IMG/VR virus record: IMGVR_UViG_3300002144_000660
Coordinates: 1 to 35,054 of that record
DNA length: 35,054 nucleotides
Direction: 5' to 3' (one strand)
DNA from: a virus
Shown here in pieces: positions 21,325 through 31,477 of the stretch. The position numbers and the translations under genes are program-made. How positions within the stretch are numbered: the stretch's first letter is position 1; each line of letters begins with the position of its first letter. The notes under the pieces were generated by a model, which worked only from the letters and a program-made list of their open reading frames with translations, made no database searches and had not been told where the DNA came from.

Positions 21325-21773
21325 TGAGTAGAATTAACCTAAATAAAAATGTTTTTAATAAAGAAGATTTTTTAAAAACAGTAAATACTTCATTTACACA
21401 ATTGGTACCTCCTACACCAGTAGAGGTTCCTGTTATGAATACAGATGAATTTTTTGCTGAATACGATAGGTTATTTTATGAAATCCCAAAAGAAGGTGCT
21501 ACAAACTCACACACATATTTAGTTGAAACTAGTGGTGAATATATTAATTATGAAAGAATAAATGCCGAAATCCAGGCCTTACTAGATGAAATTGCTTCGT
21601 TGAGACAAGAACTTTTAGATTTAAATAATGATAAATTAGATTTACAACTAGAGTTAGCAACTATCAACACACAAAATCTATCTACAAGCGATAGTAAAAC
21701 AAGTTTAAAGGGCATAGCTTCAAAAAAACAAGTAATTAATAAAAATTCCTTACCTTCTTCTAGAAATTTATAA
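21324..21773 (+). CDS. Coiled-coil tail-associated protein
   Basis: A 149-residue protein. Residues 90-125 form a clear coiled coil (INAEIQALLDEIASLRQELL, DKLDLQLELATIN), followed by a Ser/Lys-rich tail. The N-terminal part has acidic and aromatic residues (DEFFAEYDRLFYEIPKEG). The gene lies 6 nt before the 2035-residue protein, so it may be an assembly chaperone or a trimerisation partner for it; that is inference from position. Confidence 0.7.
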   Translation: MSRINLNKNVFNKEDFLKTVNTSFTQLVPPTPVEVPVMNTDEFFAEYDRLFYEIPKEGATNSHTYLVETSGEYINYERINAEIQALLDEIASLRQELLDLNNDKLDLQLELATINTQNLSTSDSKTSLKGIASKKQVINKNSLPSSRNL

Positions 21774-21779
21774 CAGTCT

Positions 21780-24700
21780 ATGTCTACAATAACTCAAATA
21801 TCACCCGATAAATTTTCAATTCAAGATTATACTTTTGAAGATTTTGATATTGTTCCAAATTTTGAAATTACTTCAATATTCCAACCTAGTGGGAGTGTAG
21901 TTGAATATTTTGTATATGATGCTAATTCAAATTTACTAGAACAAGACTATAACTTCCCAGGCTATTCGTTTACTGAAGATCCTTCTATTACAAATTTAGG
22001 CGGTTTTTCTACTATGGACCTTACCCCTGAATTAGATTTAATAGATACAGGGTATGATGTAGGTCAATATAATGTTGTTTATAATTTCTTCGAAAATCAA
22101 TTAAGTAGTAGTGCTGAAGATAGATTTTTTATTAAAACAATATCTACTGATAGAACAGAGTTAAGATTAGCTACTAACACAATTCAAGGTGTATTAGAAT
22201 CATTCCCAAGTTTTAAGCAAAAACTAGATAGTGAAGATTATTTTAATGAATTTTATCTTAACTTCGGTGATAACCAAATTTTAATAGCAATAAACGCTGT
22301 TATATATGAGGGAGAGTTATTAATTAAATTATATGAACCCTTACCCCAAACTTTTACAACGAAATCAAAATGTTGGGTTATATTAAAAATTGCAGATCCA
22401 GTAGCATATAATGTTGATTTCATATCTCCAATTGAAGAAATTGATAGTGTTCCTTTCTTAAAAGGACCTAACACCAATCTCCAGATAAAGAGTGAAATTA
22501 ATAATTCAACTTCAGCTCAATCATATGAAGAATTAGTTACAACCTCCTTAACAAGTTCATTCCAACAAATCTCCAGTTTGTTAGATGAAAAAGGAATAGA
22601 AATTAGTTTAAACTACTCAGACTATAACAACTTTGTTCATTTTAGTTCAGCCGAACAACGATTATTAAACTTTTATACTAAGGTTCAACAAGTTGAAGCC
22701 TACACTGATGAATTAGTTCAATATAATTACTCAATCACAGGTTCAACTTCAGCATCAATTGCTATATCTGAGAGTAAAGCAACCTATCAAACCAAAATAG
22801 ATAACATTATTAAAAACTTTGATGGGTATGAGTATTTCTTATATTATGAAAGTAGTTCATATGCTTGGCCTAAACAACCAGGCACACAACCTTATACATT
22901 ATATGGTTCTACCACCACTCAAGTTTATGATTGGATTGGTAACTCTAATGAAAGTGCTAATGTTCAAGGTGCAATATTCCCTGGAGGTACTTATGGTGGT
23001 TTAGCTCTCTCAGCTTCATTGTTTGATAATGATAACCAAAACAATCTTCTTAATGTTGTTCCTGGATTTGTAATTGAAGATTCTCAAAATGAACCTTACA
23101 ATTTGTTTGTAGAAATGATAGGTCAACATTTTGATAATATTTGGATTTACTTAAAAGATGTTACTAATAAATTTGATGCTGATAATAGATTAAATTATGG
23201 TATTTCAAAAGATTTAGTAGCCCAAGCTATTAGAGATTTCGGTTTAAAGATATATCAAAATCAATTTAGTTCAGATGGATTATATTCTGCATTTTTAGGT
23301 ATTACACCTTCTGGTAGTCTTCTACCGTATACCGGCTCGGAACTTATTACTTCATATGTTACGGCATCTTCTGAGGTTACCCCGTTAGACGACGTTAATA
23401 AATCGATATACAAGCGCTTATACCACAACATGCCCTACCTTCTTAAAAAGAAAGGTACAATTCCTGGTATTAAAGCTTTAATTGCCTCTTATGGTATTCC
23501 TAATACAATTCTACGTGTTAGTGAGTTTGGGGGAAAAGATAGAGATAATTCAAATGATTGGGACTATTGGTATAATAAATTCAATTATGGATTTTATACC
23601 TCAGGTTCAAATTTTGTAAGTAGTGATTTTACTCTTAACTCTACATGGGGTGCTACAGATAATAGACCGGGTGCTGTTGAATTTAGATTTAAGAGTGATG
23701 GAGCACCTACAGAACATTTTACTCAATCTTTATGGTCTACAGATAATGGAATTGCATTAAACTTAGAATATGAAAATTCAGGATTAACTTCAGGTTCATA
23801 TTCAGGTTCAGTAGTTAGCACGTATAAAGATTATGGTTATTTAAGATTATACCCAGATCCAACAGATTTAACAGTTAGTGCTAGTGTTTACTTACCGGTA
23901 TTTGATGAGGGTTGGTGGTCAGTATTAATTAATAGTGGTAGTACTGGGTATGACTTATATGCTAAAAATAAAATATACATTGGAGAGGATGCCTCATATA
24001 TAGGTTTTCAAGCATCTTCATCAATTCAAGAAGTTAATACTCTGTGGGCGGGTGCTACAACAAGTACATTTGCTAGTGGTAGTAATGAATATTTTTCGGG
24101 TAGTTTACAAGAAATTAGATATTACAAACCAGCTTTAAGTGAGTCTGTATTTAATGATTATGTACAAAACCCACTATCGTCAGAGGGTAATACACTAAAC
24201 TCATCTCCTCTAGATTTAGCTTTTAGAGCATCTTTAGGTGCTGAATTAAATTCAGGTTCACTTGAATCAGTACACCCAAAAATTACAGGATCTTGGATAG
24301 TAACACAGTCGTTTGCAAGTGATAGTGATTTTGCTTATAATACTACTCCAATATTTGTACCTAACACTGAATATATCTTTTTAGATCAACCAGCTGCAGG
24401 TATTAGAAATAGAATTACAGATAAAGTAAAAATTGGAAATCAAATCCTTCCTGAAGGTAGTAATCAAGTTTTATCTCAATATGTAAGCATTGAACAACAA
24501 ACACCTCTATCACAATCATTTACTCCTGATGTTAATTCAATTGAAGCAGCATTTTCTCCACAAAATGAGATTAATGATGATATAATTGAGCAAATCGGGT
24601 ATTTTAATTTAGGTGAAAAAATAGGAGATAATCGTTATAATTTCTATACAAGAAGCACAAATTCCGATTACAACTCATTTACAAGAAATGAAGAAGTTCC

Positions 24701-27700
24701 ATATAGAACAGATTATCAAGATTTAACTCAATTTTCAAGAGAATATTTTGAAAAATACACATCAAATTATGATGTTTTTGATTATGTAAGACTTATCAAA
24801 TTCTTTGATAATTCATTATTTAAGATGATTAAGGATTTTGTTCCTGCTAAATCATCACTATCATCAGGGGTTGTAATTAAACAACACTTACTTGAAAGAA
24901 GTAGATACCCCCACGTTAAAGTAAACCCAACAACCAAAATTGCTAGGGTACAAGGTACAGGATCAGCTGATGATACGATGATTGACTACAATGTTAAAGA
25001 TTTAGCACTTAGTGGTTCAGTTTCAATTGGATCTATTAAAGGAGGTGCTGGTGGTGGTCCAAATGTTTATAATCAAATAGCAAATAACCCATACGAACAA
25101 AGTATAGGAACCGAATTACCATTCGGAACACCAGTTACAAATTTAACACAATCCTTTACTCAATCTTTAGATACAATAGCAGGTATATTTGAAACTATCG
25201 ATTCTAAACAGGAAGAATTTTACAATGGTGAGTATAGTGGATCAGAATACGTTGTAACAAATGGTGAGTTAAGTCCTGGATGTTTCGTATATTTACATGG
25301 TTTACCGGATACAGTTAATTACTCAGCATCCATTTTCAACCCCACAGCTTCATACGTTACGGAAGCAAGATTTATAGATGCTAGTAATACCCCAATGTTA
25401 AGTGGGTATACTTATTTCTTTGGTGATACTGGAAGTATATCAAAGGTAAGAATTTCTAAAACAGATGCTAATGGGGCATTAATAGGAAATAGTTTAGCTA
25501 ATTTAATTTCAATCTCAACTATATCCGAACTTGGTAGTAAAACATATCAGTTTGGGGGTAGTGGAACAGATTTAGGAACAGATTATCTTTATACAGTATC
25601 TAATACTCAAACTCTCCCAACATATGCTGGAAATAATATTATTGACACTTCATTTGGTTTAAACATCCCCTCAGGTGAAAACTATCAATTTACAGATAAT
25701 TCCCAACCTTTTGGGGACATTTATGTGATTAATGATGGGGGTCCTTATAATGGTTTAAACTTCTTTACCCTTAATAATAAGACTTCTGGTATTACAAAAA
25801 TTAATGTAACCGATAAAAACTCACAATTTTCAGATGATCATATTTTCAACCCTGAATTTGGAGAAATGCTTTATCATTATTCTAATGATGATATATTAGC
25901 AGTTGAAGCTGGGTTAAATAACCGCTCAGTTTATGGGACAAATGTTAGGTTAAGTGGTGGGGATTGTGATGTAATGTTTGCATTACTTCAAGTAAGAGGA
26001 AATGATTTAGGAAGTCAAAACACAATACTTTGGGATTCAACCCCTAAAAATCTTTCTTCCACCCCCAAAACATTTATTCAAACATTTTTCACCACGTCAT
26101 TTTATAATTCCGCTGACCAGCCAGCATCAAATTATGGGGATACTAAATATTATTTAGGATGGGTTAGAAGTAATATAGGATCAATCCAAAGTACATCTTT
26201 CATACAATTCCAAGATGGTTTTGATTTTAGTATTTCCCAATCTCAATATGGATTAGATAATAAAGGAGATACTTCTTTAATCCTTCAATCTTCATTTCCT
26301 GCAGGTTTCCAAAACTCAGATTGTGATGTTTTACAAGGAAATGCTGTAATTGATAGACCTGGTACTTTATATTATGATGTGGATTATGCTTCAAGCCAAT
26401 ATATAGCCGTTAATGAGGAAGCAATTTTAAACAATACTGCAGAGTTTGCAAATGTTCAAAATTCAAACTATACTACATTATCCCATATTAACCCTAGATA
26501 TAAAGGTTCAAGAACAACCTCAGAAGCATTTAATGTTTGGAGTTCGGCTTCTGTAAATACATTTGGTAAGCTACCTACAGTAAGTAGAGAAAAAACATAC
26601 TTTGCATATTTTGATTTTATTAATGGTACAGCACCAGAATTAAATAATAAAAGTATTGCTCACATTCAATTCTTAGTAGATCAGGATGGTAATACAATCC
26701 CACCCGATGAAACAAAATTATATTTAACCCAAAATTCATTCCAAACAGGAGAAACAGTATTTATTAACTTAGATGATCCTTTACGATTTGAAACACCTAT
26801 GAATACTTTAAATGGTTCTAGAACTGTTGTAAGAGGGGGTTCAAGAGTTGATGCTTTATTGTATTCAGATAGTGGTAGTTCTTATTCAGGAGCAGATATG
26901 GGGCCTGGTGGAGAAAGTGGATCAATTCAATTTGATACTGGTTCATTCAGTGTAACTAATTATCAGTTTGGAGCTACTAAAAATAATGGATCTTTTAATG
27001 CTGTTAATGGTAGTGTTTATACTACATATAATTGGAATACCACAACATTAAATAACACTCAATGGAATTTAAATACCGACAAATTTACATTTTCCTCAGA
27101 TACAGATACACCAGTAAGATTCCAAAACCAATTACAGGTTCAGTTTAATGCTTATGGATATTTTGAGTTTACATTAGTTAAAAATTGGACATCCGGAGCC
27201 CCAACGGCAAACCAAACATTAGATCAATTTTATTTTACTGCTGGGGGTCAATTTCAAATATTTAATATTAACCTCACATCAGGTTATCAAGATTTTGCTA
27301 GTGGGGATACAGTACAACTAATTTATAGAGCGGGTTATGGTTCGGGTACGGGCATTCAATTTAACCTTAGTGATAATGATACATTTACCTCAACCAACCA
27401 AATAAATCCTGATGGTGTAGTATATCCTTCTTACTGGCATGTAACAGCTTCAACAGATATATGGGTAACAGGATCTGCAGAGTTATCTGCAGTTTATGGT
27501 TCTAGACAAGTCCAATCTTGGGAACAAACCCCAGAATTTGATCCTATAATTCAAGATTTTACAGTTCAAGTAGGGGATGAAATTAGATTTAATAATGCAG
27601 AATCTTATACTAGAATGGTACAAGATGTAATATTACCAGATGTAGACCCAGAAGGTTTATTAAGAATTAGATTAAACGATTCACTTTCACTATCACCTAA

Positions 27701-27887
27701 TCTTAACCCAGATCATTTTTTATTAAGAAGATATGTTGATGATGCTTCATATGTATTAATTGATATTAAAAAGCCCGGGGGGAGTACATCACCTGGTACT
27801 ATGAGATCAGAATATGTAACAACAAAACTAGAAGATAATTTTGCGGAAGCAACTTCAAACATTATAAAATCAAATGCAGGTAGCTAA
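21780..27887 (+). CDS. Giant tail protein with LamG-like lectin domain
   Basis: The largest gene here (2035 residues). The N-terminal 530 residues mix beta strands and helices. Around 540-590 is IYKRLYHNMPYLLKKKGT and then GIKALIASYGIPNTILRV, a segment reminiscent of P2 gpI-like tail proteins (weak). Residues about 625-800 look like a concanavalin-A/LamG lectin domain (PGAVEFRFKSDG, DLTVSASVYLPVFDEGWWSV, YFSGSLQEIRYYKPALSE). The C-terminal 1200 residues are Ser/Thr/Asn/Gly-rich beta sequence. There is no signal peptide or peptidase motif. It is probably a peripheral baseplate or fibre protein that binds host glycans. Function is inferred from domain and position. Confidence 0.75.
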   Translation: MSTITQISPDKFSIQDYTFEDFDIVPNFEITSIFQPSGSVVEYFVYDANSNLLEQDYNFPGYSFTEDPSITNLGGFSTMDLTPELDLIDTGYDVGQYNVVYNFFENQLSSSAEDRFFIKTISTDRTELRLATNTIQGVLESFPSFKQKLDSEDYFNEFYLNFGDNQILIAINAVIYEGELLIKLYEPLPQTFTTKSKCWVILKIADPVAYNVDFISPIEEIDSVPFLKGPNTNLQIKSEINNSTSAQSYEELVTTSLTSSFQQISSLLDEKGIEISLNYSDYNNFVHFSSAEQRLLNFYTKVQQVEAYTDELVQYNYSITGSTSASIAISESKATYQTKIDNIIKNFDGYEYFLYYESSSYAWPKQPGTQPYTLYGSTTTQVYDWIGNSNESANVQGAIFPGGTYGGLALSASLFDNDNQNNLLNVVPGFVIEDSQNEPYNLFVEMIGQHFDNIWIYLKDVTNKFDADNRLNYGISKDLVAQAIRDFGLKIYQNQFSSDGLYSAFLGITPSGSLLPYTGSELITSYVTASSEVTPLDDVNKSIYKRLYHNMPYLLKKKGTIPGIKALIASYGIPNTILRVSEFGGKDRDNSNDWDYWYNKFNYGFYTSGSNFVSSDFTLNSTWGATDNRPGAVEFRFKSDGAPTEHFTQSLWSTDNGIALNLEYENSGLTSGSYSGSVVSTYKDYGYLRLYPDPTDLTVSASVYLPVFDEGWWSVLINSGSTGYDLYAKNKIYIGEDASYIGFQASSSIQEVNTLWAGATTSTFASGSNEYFSGSLQEIRYYKPALSESVFNDYVQNPLSSEGNTLNSSPLDLAFRASLGAELNSGSLESVHPKITGSWIVTQSFASDSDFAYNTTPIFVPNTEYIFLDQPAAGIRNRITDKVKIGNQILPEGSNQVLSQYVSIEQQTPLSQSFTPDVNSIEAAFSPQNEINDDIIEQIGYFNLGEKIGDNRYNFYTRSTNSDYNSFTRNEEVPYRTDYQDLTQFSREYFEKYTSNYDVFDYVRLIKFFDNSLFKMIKDFVPAKSSLSSGVVIKQHLLERSRYPHVKVNPTTKIARVQGTGSADDTMIDYNVKDLALSGSVSIGSIKGGAGGGPNVYNQIANNPYEQSIGTELPFGTPVTNLTQSFTQSLDTIAGIFETIDSKQEEFYNGEYSGSEYVVTNGELSPGCFVYLHGLPDTVNYSASIFNPTASYVTEARFIDASNTPMLSGYTYFFGDTGSISKVRISKTDANGALIGNSLANLISISTISELGSKTYQFGGSGTDLGTDYLYTVSNTQTLPTYAGNNIIDTSFGLNIPSGENYQFTDNSQPFGDIYVINDGGPYNGLNFFTLNNKTSGITKINVTDKNSQFSDDHIFNPEFGEMLYHYSNDDILAVEAGLNNRSVYGTNVRLSGGDCDVMFALLQVRGNDLGSQNTILWDSTPKNLSSTPKTFIQTFFTTSFYNSADQPASNYGDTKYYLGWVRSNIGSIQSTSFIQFQDGFDFSISQSQYGLDNKGDTSLILQSSFPAGFQNSDCDVLQGNAVIDRPGTLYYDVDYASSQYIAVNEEAILNNTAEFANVQNSNYTTLSHINPRYKGSRTTSEAFNVWSSASVNTFGKLPTVSREKTYFAYFDFINGTAPELNNKSIAHIQFLVDQDGNTIPPDETKLYLTQNSFQTGETVFINLDDPLRFETPMNTLNGSRTVVRGGSRVDALLYSDSGSSYSGADMGPGGESGSIQFDTGSFSVTNYQFGATKNNGSFNAVNGSVYTTYNWNTTTLNNTQWNLNTDKFTFSSDTDTPVRFQNQLQVQFNAYGYFEFTLVKNWTSGAPTANQTLDQFYFTAGGQFQIFNINLTSGYQDFASGDTVQLIYRAGYGSGTGIQFNLSDNDTFTSTNQINPDGVVYPSYWHVTASTDIWVTGSAELSAVYGSRQVQSWEQTPEFDPIIQDFTVQVGDEIRFNNAESYTRMVQDVILPDVDPEGLLRIRLNDSLSLSPNLNPDHFLLRRYVDDASYVLIDIKKPGGSTSPGTMRSEYVTTKLEDNFAEATSNIIKSNAGS

Positions 27888-27902
27888 TAATTCATTATAG
27901 CT
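27882..27902 (+). other. Imperfect hairpin at the end of the giant gene
   Basis: AGCTAATAAT (27882-27891) pairs with ATTATAGCT (27894-27902) with one bulged A; the stop codon is inside the 5' arm. No T-run follows, so it is at best a weak terminator or an mRNA-end protector. Confidence 0.3.
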
Positions 27903-27941
27903 TGGATAACAAATTAAACTTTAATATATTTATACAACGAC

Positions 27942-27952
27942 AATATTTATAA
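27942..27952 (+). promoter_or_regulatory. Candidate late promoter motif AATATTTATAA (copy 5)
   Basis: An exact 11-mer ending 12 nt before the ATG at 27965. A related AATATATTTATA lies about 20 nt upstream (27922-27933), so the site may be doubled. Confidence 0.63.
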
Positions 27953-27964
27953 CAAAACACACCC

Positions 27965-28621
27965 ATGGGATACTTAAATAATTCGGTAGTAACAGTTGAC
28001 GCTATCTTAACAACAAAAGGAAGACAATTACTCGCTAAAGGAGATGGTTCTTTTACAATTACTCAATTTGCACTAGGAGATGATGAAATCGATTATACAT
28101 TATATAATCCAAATCATCCATCTGGCTCTGCTTTTTATGGTCAGGCAATAGAAAATATGCCTCTGATTGAAGCAATTCCAAATGAAATGCAATCAATGAA
28201 ATATAAACTTGTCACTTTACCAAGAGGAACAGCTAAAATGCCTGTACTTGATGTTGGATACACAGCTATTACATTAAGACAAGGTGCTTCACTTGCAATT
28301 ACACCTCAAACATTAAATTATTTAGGTGATAATCAATTATTTGAAGCTTCAGGATATACAGCAACCATAGGTGATATTAGAACAATGGCTGAATTTATAG
28401 CAACAGGAATCGATACACCAGCAGCGGCAGCGGCCAACCAAACAACAACATTAGGAACTGCGATTTCTAAAACCGTTATTGGTACTTCAATTACATTAAG
28501 AGCAACTACAATTAATACTTTATTTGGTACTAATGCCGCTTTATATACTACATTAACAGTAATAGGTAGAGATTCAGGAGCAAGAATAACAATCCCAATA
28601 ACAATTACTCAAACTAATTAA
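27965..28621 (+). CDS. Conserved-looking virion protein
   Basis: A 218-residue protein beginning GYLNNSVVTVDAILTTKGR followed by LLAKGDGSFTITQFALGDDEIDYTLYNP. The regular, highly ordered N-terminal half and small-residue-rich C-terminal half (TTTLGTAISKTVIG, ITIPITITQTN) suggest a major or repeated structural subunit rather than an enzyme. It has a short leader behind an exact late-type motif, consistent with strong late expression. A tail or baseplate component is likely; I cannot name a family. Confidence 0.7.
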   Translation: MGYLNNSVVTVDAILTTKGRQLLAKGDGSFTITQFALGDDEIDYTLYNPNHPSGSAFYGQAIENMPLIEAIPNEMQSMKYKLVTLPRGTAKMPVLDVGYTAITLRQGASLAITPQTLNYLGDNQLFEASGYTATIGDIRTMAEFIATGIDTPAAAAANQTTTLGTAISKTVIGTSITLRATTINTLFGTNAALYTTLTVIGRDSGARITIPITITQTN

Positions 28622-28631
28622 AAAATAAAAG

Positions 28632-29657
28632 ATGGCATCATTTAAAACATTACAACCTTCGGATTTTGTAATCTCCTCAGATTCAGTATCCGGAACATTA
28701 TGGAGTACAGGTAATCCTACCTTAACTACATTTTTCACCTCTTCAACACAAGCAGCATCTTCAGCTGGGGATTATTACTTATCTGTATACCAAACAGGCT
28801 CAGGTGACCCAACAGCAGCTATTCAATTTGATATAGCATATGCTAATGCTAACGGTAGTGGTAGTTTATTATTTGATTCAGCTGTTAATGGGCAATCTCC
28901 TACAAGATCATTATATGGTCAATATAGAAACTTAGTTTTAGAAGATGAAAATGCTCAGTTTGTATTTGGTAATGTAACACAATCAGATTTTTATGTTCTT
29001 AATTTTGAAAGAGCCCAATATAAACAAGAATTATTTTTAGGTTCATTTAACTTAAAACTTTCAGGATCAGCAGCAAATCGTATGTTAGATTTAACAGATA
29101 ATAGTCAAGAAACATCTGTAGTACAATTTAATGGTGCTGGTAGAGTTTATCAATTAATATCAGGATCTAATGGTGTAGCAAATACTTCAATCAATACAAG
29201 TGGATATACTGCTGAGTCTGGTTCCTATGGTTTACTACTCCCAGATATTGGTGTAGCACTTTTAAATGCAGCTGCTTTAGATTTACCACAATATCAAGGT
29301 ATTGCTTTAGCAACAGCTAGAAATAGTAATACTAATGATAATAATAGTAGTAAATTATTTGCAACAATTAGTAGAGGTAAATCCTTTTTATTAAATTCTC
29401 AAGAAACTATTTCATCAGATTTTATATTTGTTAGAGCACAAAACCAAGAATTCAATTACTCAGAAAACCCATCATTTATATCAGGTTCTAGTGGTGAAGT
29501 AATATTCCAATCTTTTATTAATAACCCACAAACATACGCTACAACAGTAGGTCTATATAATGATACTAATGATTTAGTAGCAGTTGCAAAATTATCAAGA
29601 CCATTAGAAAAAGACTTTACAAAAGAAACACTAGTACGTATTAAATTAGACTTTTAA
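28632..29657 (+). CDS. Virion protein, paralogue of the next gene at its C-terminus
   Basis: A 341-residue, Ser/Gly/Asn-rich beta protein. The last 80 residues (FVRAQNQEFNYSENPSFISG, then YATTVGLYNDTNDLVAVAKL and SRPLEKDF) correspond to the C-terminus of the following protein (IRENEFNFSLNPSLTSG, ITTVGLYDDFQNLVAIGKL, AQPLQ), so the two share a terminal domain. It starts 10 nt after the preceding gene. It could be a fibre, whisker or decoration protein; no family is recognised. Confidence 0.7.
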   Translation: MASFKTLQPSDFVISSDSVSGTLWSTGNPTLTTFFTSSTQAASSAGDYYLSVYQTGSGDPTAAIQFDIAYANANGSGSLLFDSAVNGQSPTRSLYGQYRNLVLEDENAQFVFGNVTQSDFYVLNFERAQYKQELFLGSFNLKLSGSAANRMLDLTDNSQETSVVQFNGAGRVYQLISGSNGVANTSINTSGYTAESGSYGLLLPDIGVALLNAAALDLPQYQGIALATARNSNTNDNNSSKLFATISRGKSFLLNSQETISSDFIFVRAQNQEFNYSENPSFISGSSGEVIFQSFINNPQTYATTVGLYNDTNDLVAVAKLSRPLEKDFTKETLVRIKLDF

Positions 29658-29661
29658 ATGA

Positions 29662-31023
29662 ATGAGTGCATTCAAACAATTTTTATCTAAGGACATTAAA
29701 CTAGTCCCATTTACTGTTAATAAACAATTTTCATTTGAAAACAGTGAGTTTTACGCCGATGAGGATGAACTCTACACTTATAAGCAGTTTGTGGGTATTG
29801 AGAGATTCCTGGGTACTAATTTAAGTGGTTCACTATTTGAAACAGCAACAGATCCAACAACAGGTCACTCACAATCTTTATATCAAAGACAAGTATACAA
29901 TTCTGTAAAGGAATTATATTATTCAAATTACATTTCATCAAGTTGGGGCGATCCTGGAACAGCAATTCAAAGACAAAGCATTTCAGGATCATATAATACA
30001 CCAAGCTATTACAATTATCTTTCAAGCACATTAACGGCTTCAAGACATTTTCCAACAGCATCAAATGCTCAACTTTCGGTTGTTTCTATTCCATCAAAGT
30101 TATTTGGTGAGTATATTCAACCAAAATCATTTGAATTTAAATACCAAGATACAGCAAGTAATATATTACAAGTTTTAGATGATGGTGAAGGTAATTTATA
30201 TAGTTCATCATCATACTCTTTCTACTCATCAAGTTTACTCACAGAAACACCAGTAGCTGACTTTGGAGTTTTATCACAAGAATTCGATCCAGGGAATTTT
30301 CCAGGAGGGTATGAAGTGTTAAGTTTTAACTCTCCACTTACCATCCCTTCAGGTTATAGTTTAACTAAAATAGACTATAGCCCAATAGGAAACTCACCAT
30401 TTTATATTGGTCAATTTGGTGCTAATACTGGATATATAACAGCTAGCATTCAAGGCGTAGATTTATCTCATTTTGCTGTACAAACAAATGAAATATTAGC
30501 CCCTGACCAAAGTCAAGCATTTTTTACATCAAGTTTAATCCCACAACCTACAGATACTATTACATTTTATTATGAAAGTTCATCATTTGAGGGAAGTGGT
30601 TCGGTAGTAGCAAATGAAAATGTAGGAAATATTATATATGAGCATGGAATGGCAGTTTTAACTAATACATCCCTACCTCATTTAGATCTTACAAATAACC
30701 AAAACGTAACAGCATCATTTCTTTCATCAACTACAATATTAGAATCTGAATATAGATGTATGATTAGGGAAAATGAATTTAATTTTAGTTTAAATCCATC
30801 TTTGACATCAGGTAGTATGTCAATATCAAGTTCAATGGGAACCTTTAATTCTGCCGGTGAGATACTATACAACTATGTTACAGGGTCTTACTTTTCTCCA
30901 TATATAACTACTGTCGGATTATATGATGATTTTCAAAATTTAGTAGCCATAGGTAAATTAGCACAACCTCTACAGACATCTACTACAACCGACACTACAA
31001 TTATAATCAACTTAGATCTTTAA
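29662..31023 (+). CDS. Virion protein sharing its C-terminal domain with the previous gene
   Basis: A 453-residue beta-rich protein with many Ser-Ser-Ser stretches (YSSSSYSFYSSSLL). Its C-terminal 80 residues align with those of the preceding protein, while the N-terminal 350 (DIKLVPFTVNKQFSFENSEF and so on) are distinct, suggesting different functional heads on a shared attachment domain. An ATG at 29658 is out of frame; the ATG at 29662, 4 nt after the previous stop, opens this gene. It ends the long late operon. Structural role inferred. Confidence 0.7.
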   Translation: MSAFKQFLSKDIKLVPFTVNKQFSFENSEFYADEDELYTYKQFVGIERFLGTNLSGSLFETATDPTTGHSQSLYQRQVYNSVKELYYSNYISSSWGDPGTAIQRQSISGSYNTPSYYNYLSSTLTASRHFPTASNAQLSVVSIPSKLFGEYIQPKSFEFKYQDTASNILQVLDDGEGNLYSSSSYSFYSSSLLTETPVADFGVLSQEFDPGNFPGGYEVLSFNSPLTIPSGYSLTKIDYSPIGNSPFYIGQFGANTGYITASIQGVDLSHFAVQTNEILAPDQSQAFFTSSLIPQPTDTITFYYESSSFEGSGSVVANENVGNIIYEHGMAVLTNTSLPHLDLTNNQNVTASFLSSTTILESEYRCMIRENEFNFSLNPSLTSGSMSISSSMGTFNSAGEILYNYVTGSYFSPYITTVGLYDDFQNLVAIGKLAQPLQTSTTTDTTIIINLDL

Positions 31024-31027
31024 AACT

Positions 31028-31477
31028 ATGAATTGGATTTATAATCAAAAGGAAATGGAGACCATCTCTGATTTTCCTGACAATACCCATGGATTTGTAT
31101 ATCGAATAGTACATAAACCAACAGGTAAAATGTATATAGGTAGAAAGATTTTATTAAATACATCTAAAGTAAAATTAGGTAAAAAAGAACTTAAAGAATT
31201 AGAAGGTATAGTAGGTAGACGACCATCATATAAAATGGCAGTCAAAGAATCTAATTGGAAAACATATTGGGGTTCAAATAAATTTTTAAAAGAATTATAC
31301 ATAAACGAACCAAAAGAAAATTTCAAACGTGAAATTATAATTTGTGCTCCTACAAAAAAGTTATTAACTTACTATGAGTTAAAATATCAAGTACTATATG
31401 AGGTTTTAGAAAAACCCGAAGAATTCTTCAATGATAATATTCTCGGCAAGTTCTTTACAAAAGACTTTGATGTGTGA
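31028..31477 (+). CDS. GIY-YIG endonuclease-like protein
   Basis: A 149-residue protein with the GIY-YIG core: GFVYRI (22-27), then GKMYIGRK with MYIG (35-38) and the catalytic-type Arg39, YWGSNK (80-85), and a candidate metal-binding Glu117 in TYYELKYQ. Such nucleases in T4-like phages are often free-standing homing enzymes (Seg type) or act in DNA processing. It sits between late structural genes and replication genes, a typical place for a mobile endonuclease insertion. No DNA-binding C-terminal domain is recognisable. Starts 4 nt after the preceding stop. Confidence 0.72.
   Translation: MNWIYNQKEMETISDFPDNTHGFVYRIVHKPTGKMYIGRKILLNTSKVKLGKKELKELEGIVGRRPSYKMAVKESNWKTYWGSNKFLKELYINEPKENFKREIIICAPTKKLLTYYELKYQVLYEVLEKPEEFFNDNILGKFFTKDFDV

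Noticed and set aside
25284-25293. TTCGTATATT inside the giant tail gene
   Set aside because: No TTGG-like box lies 19-20 nt upstream, there is no palindrome and no start codon with the right context follows; most likely a chance match.
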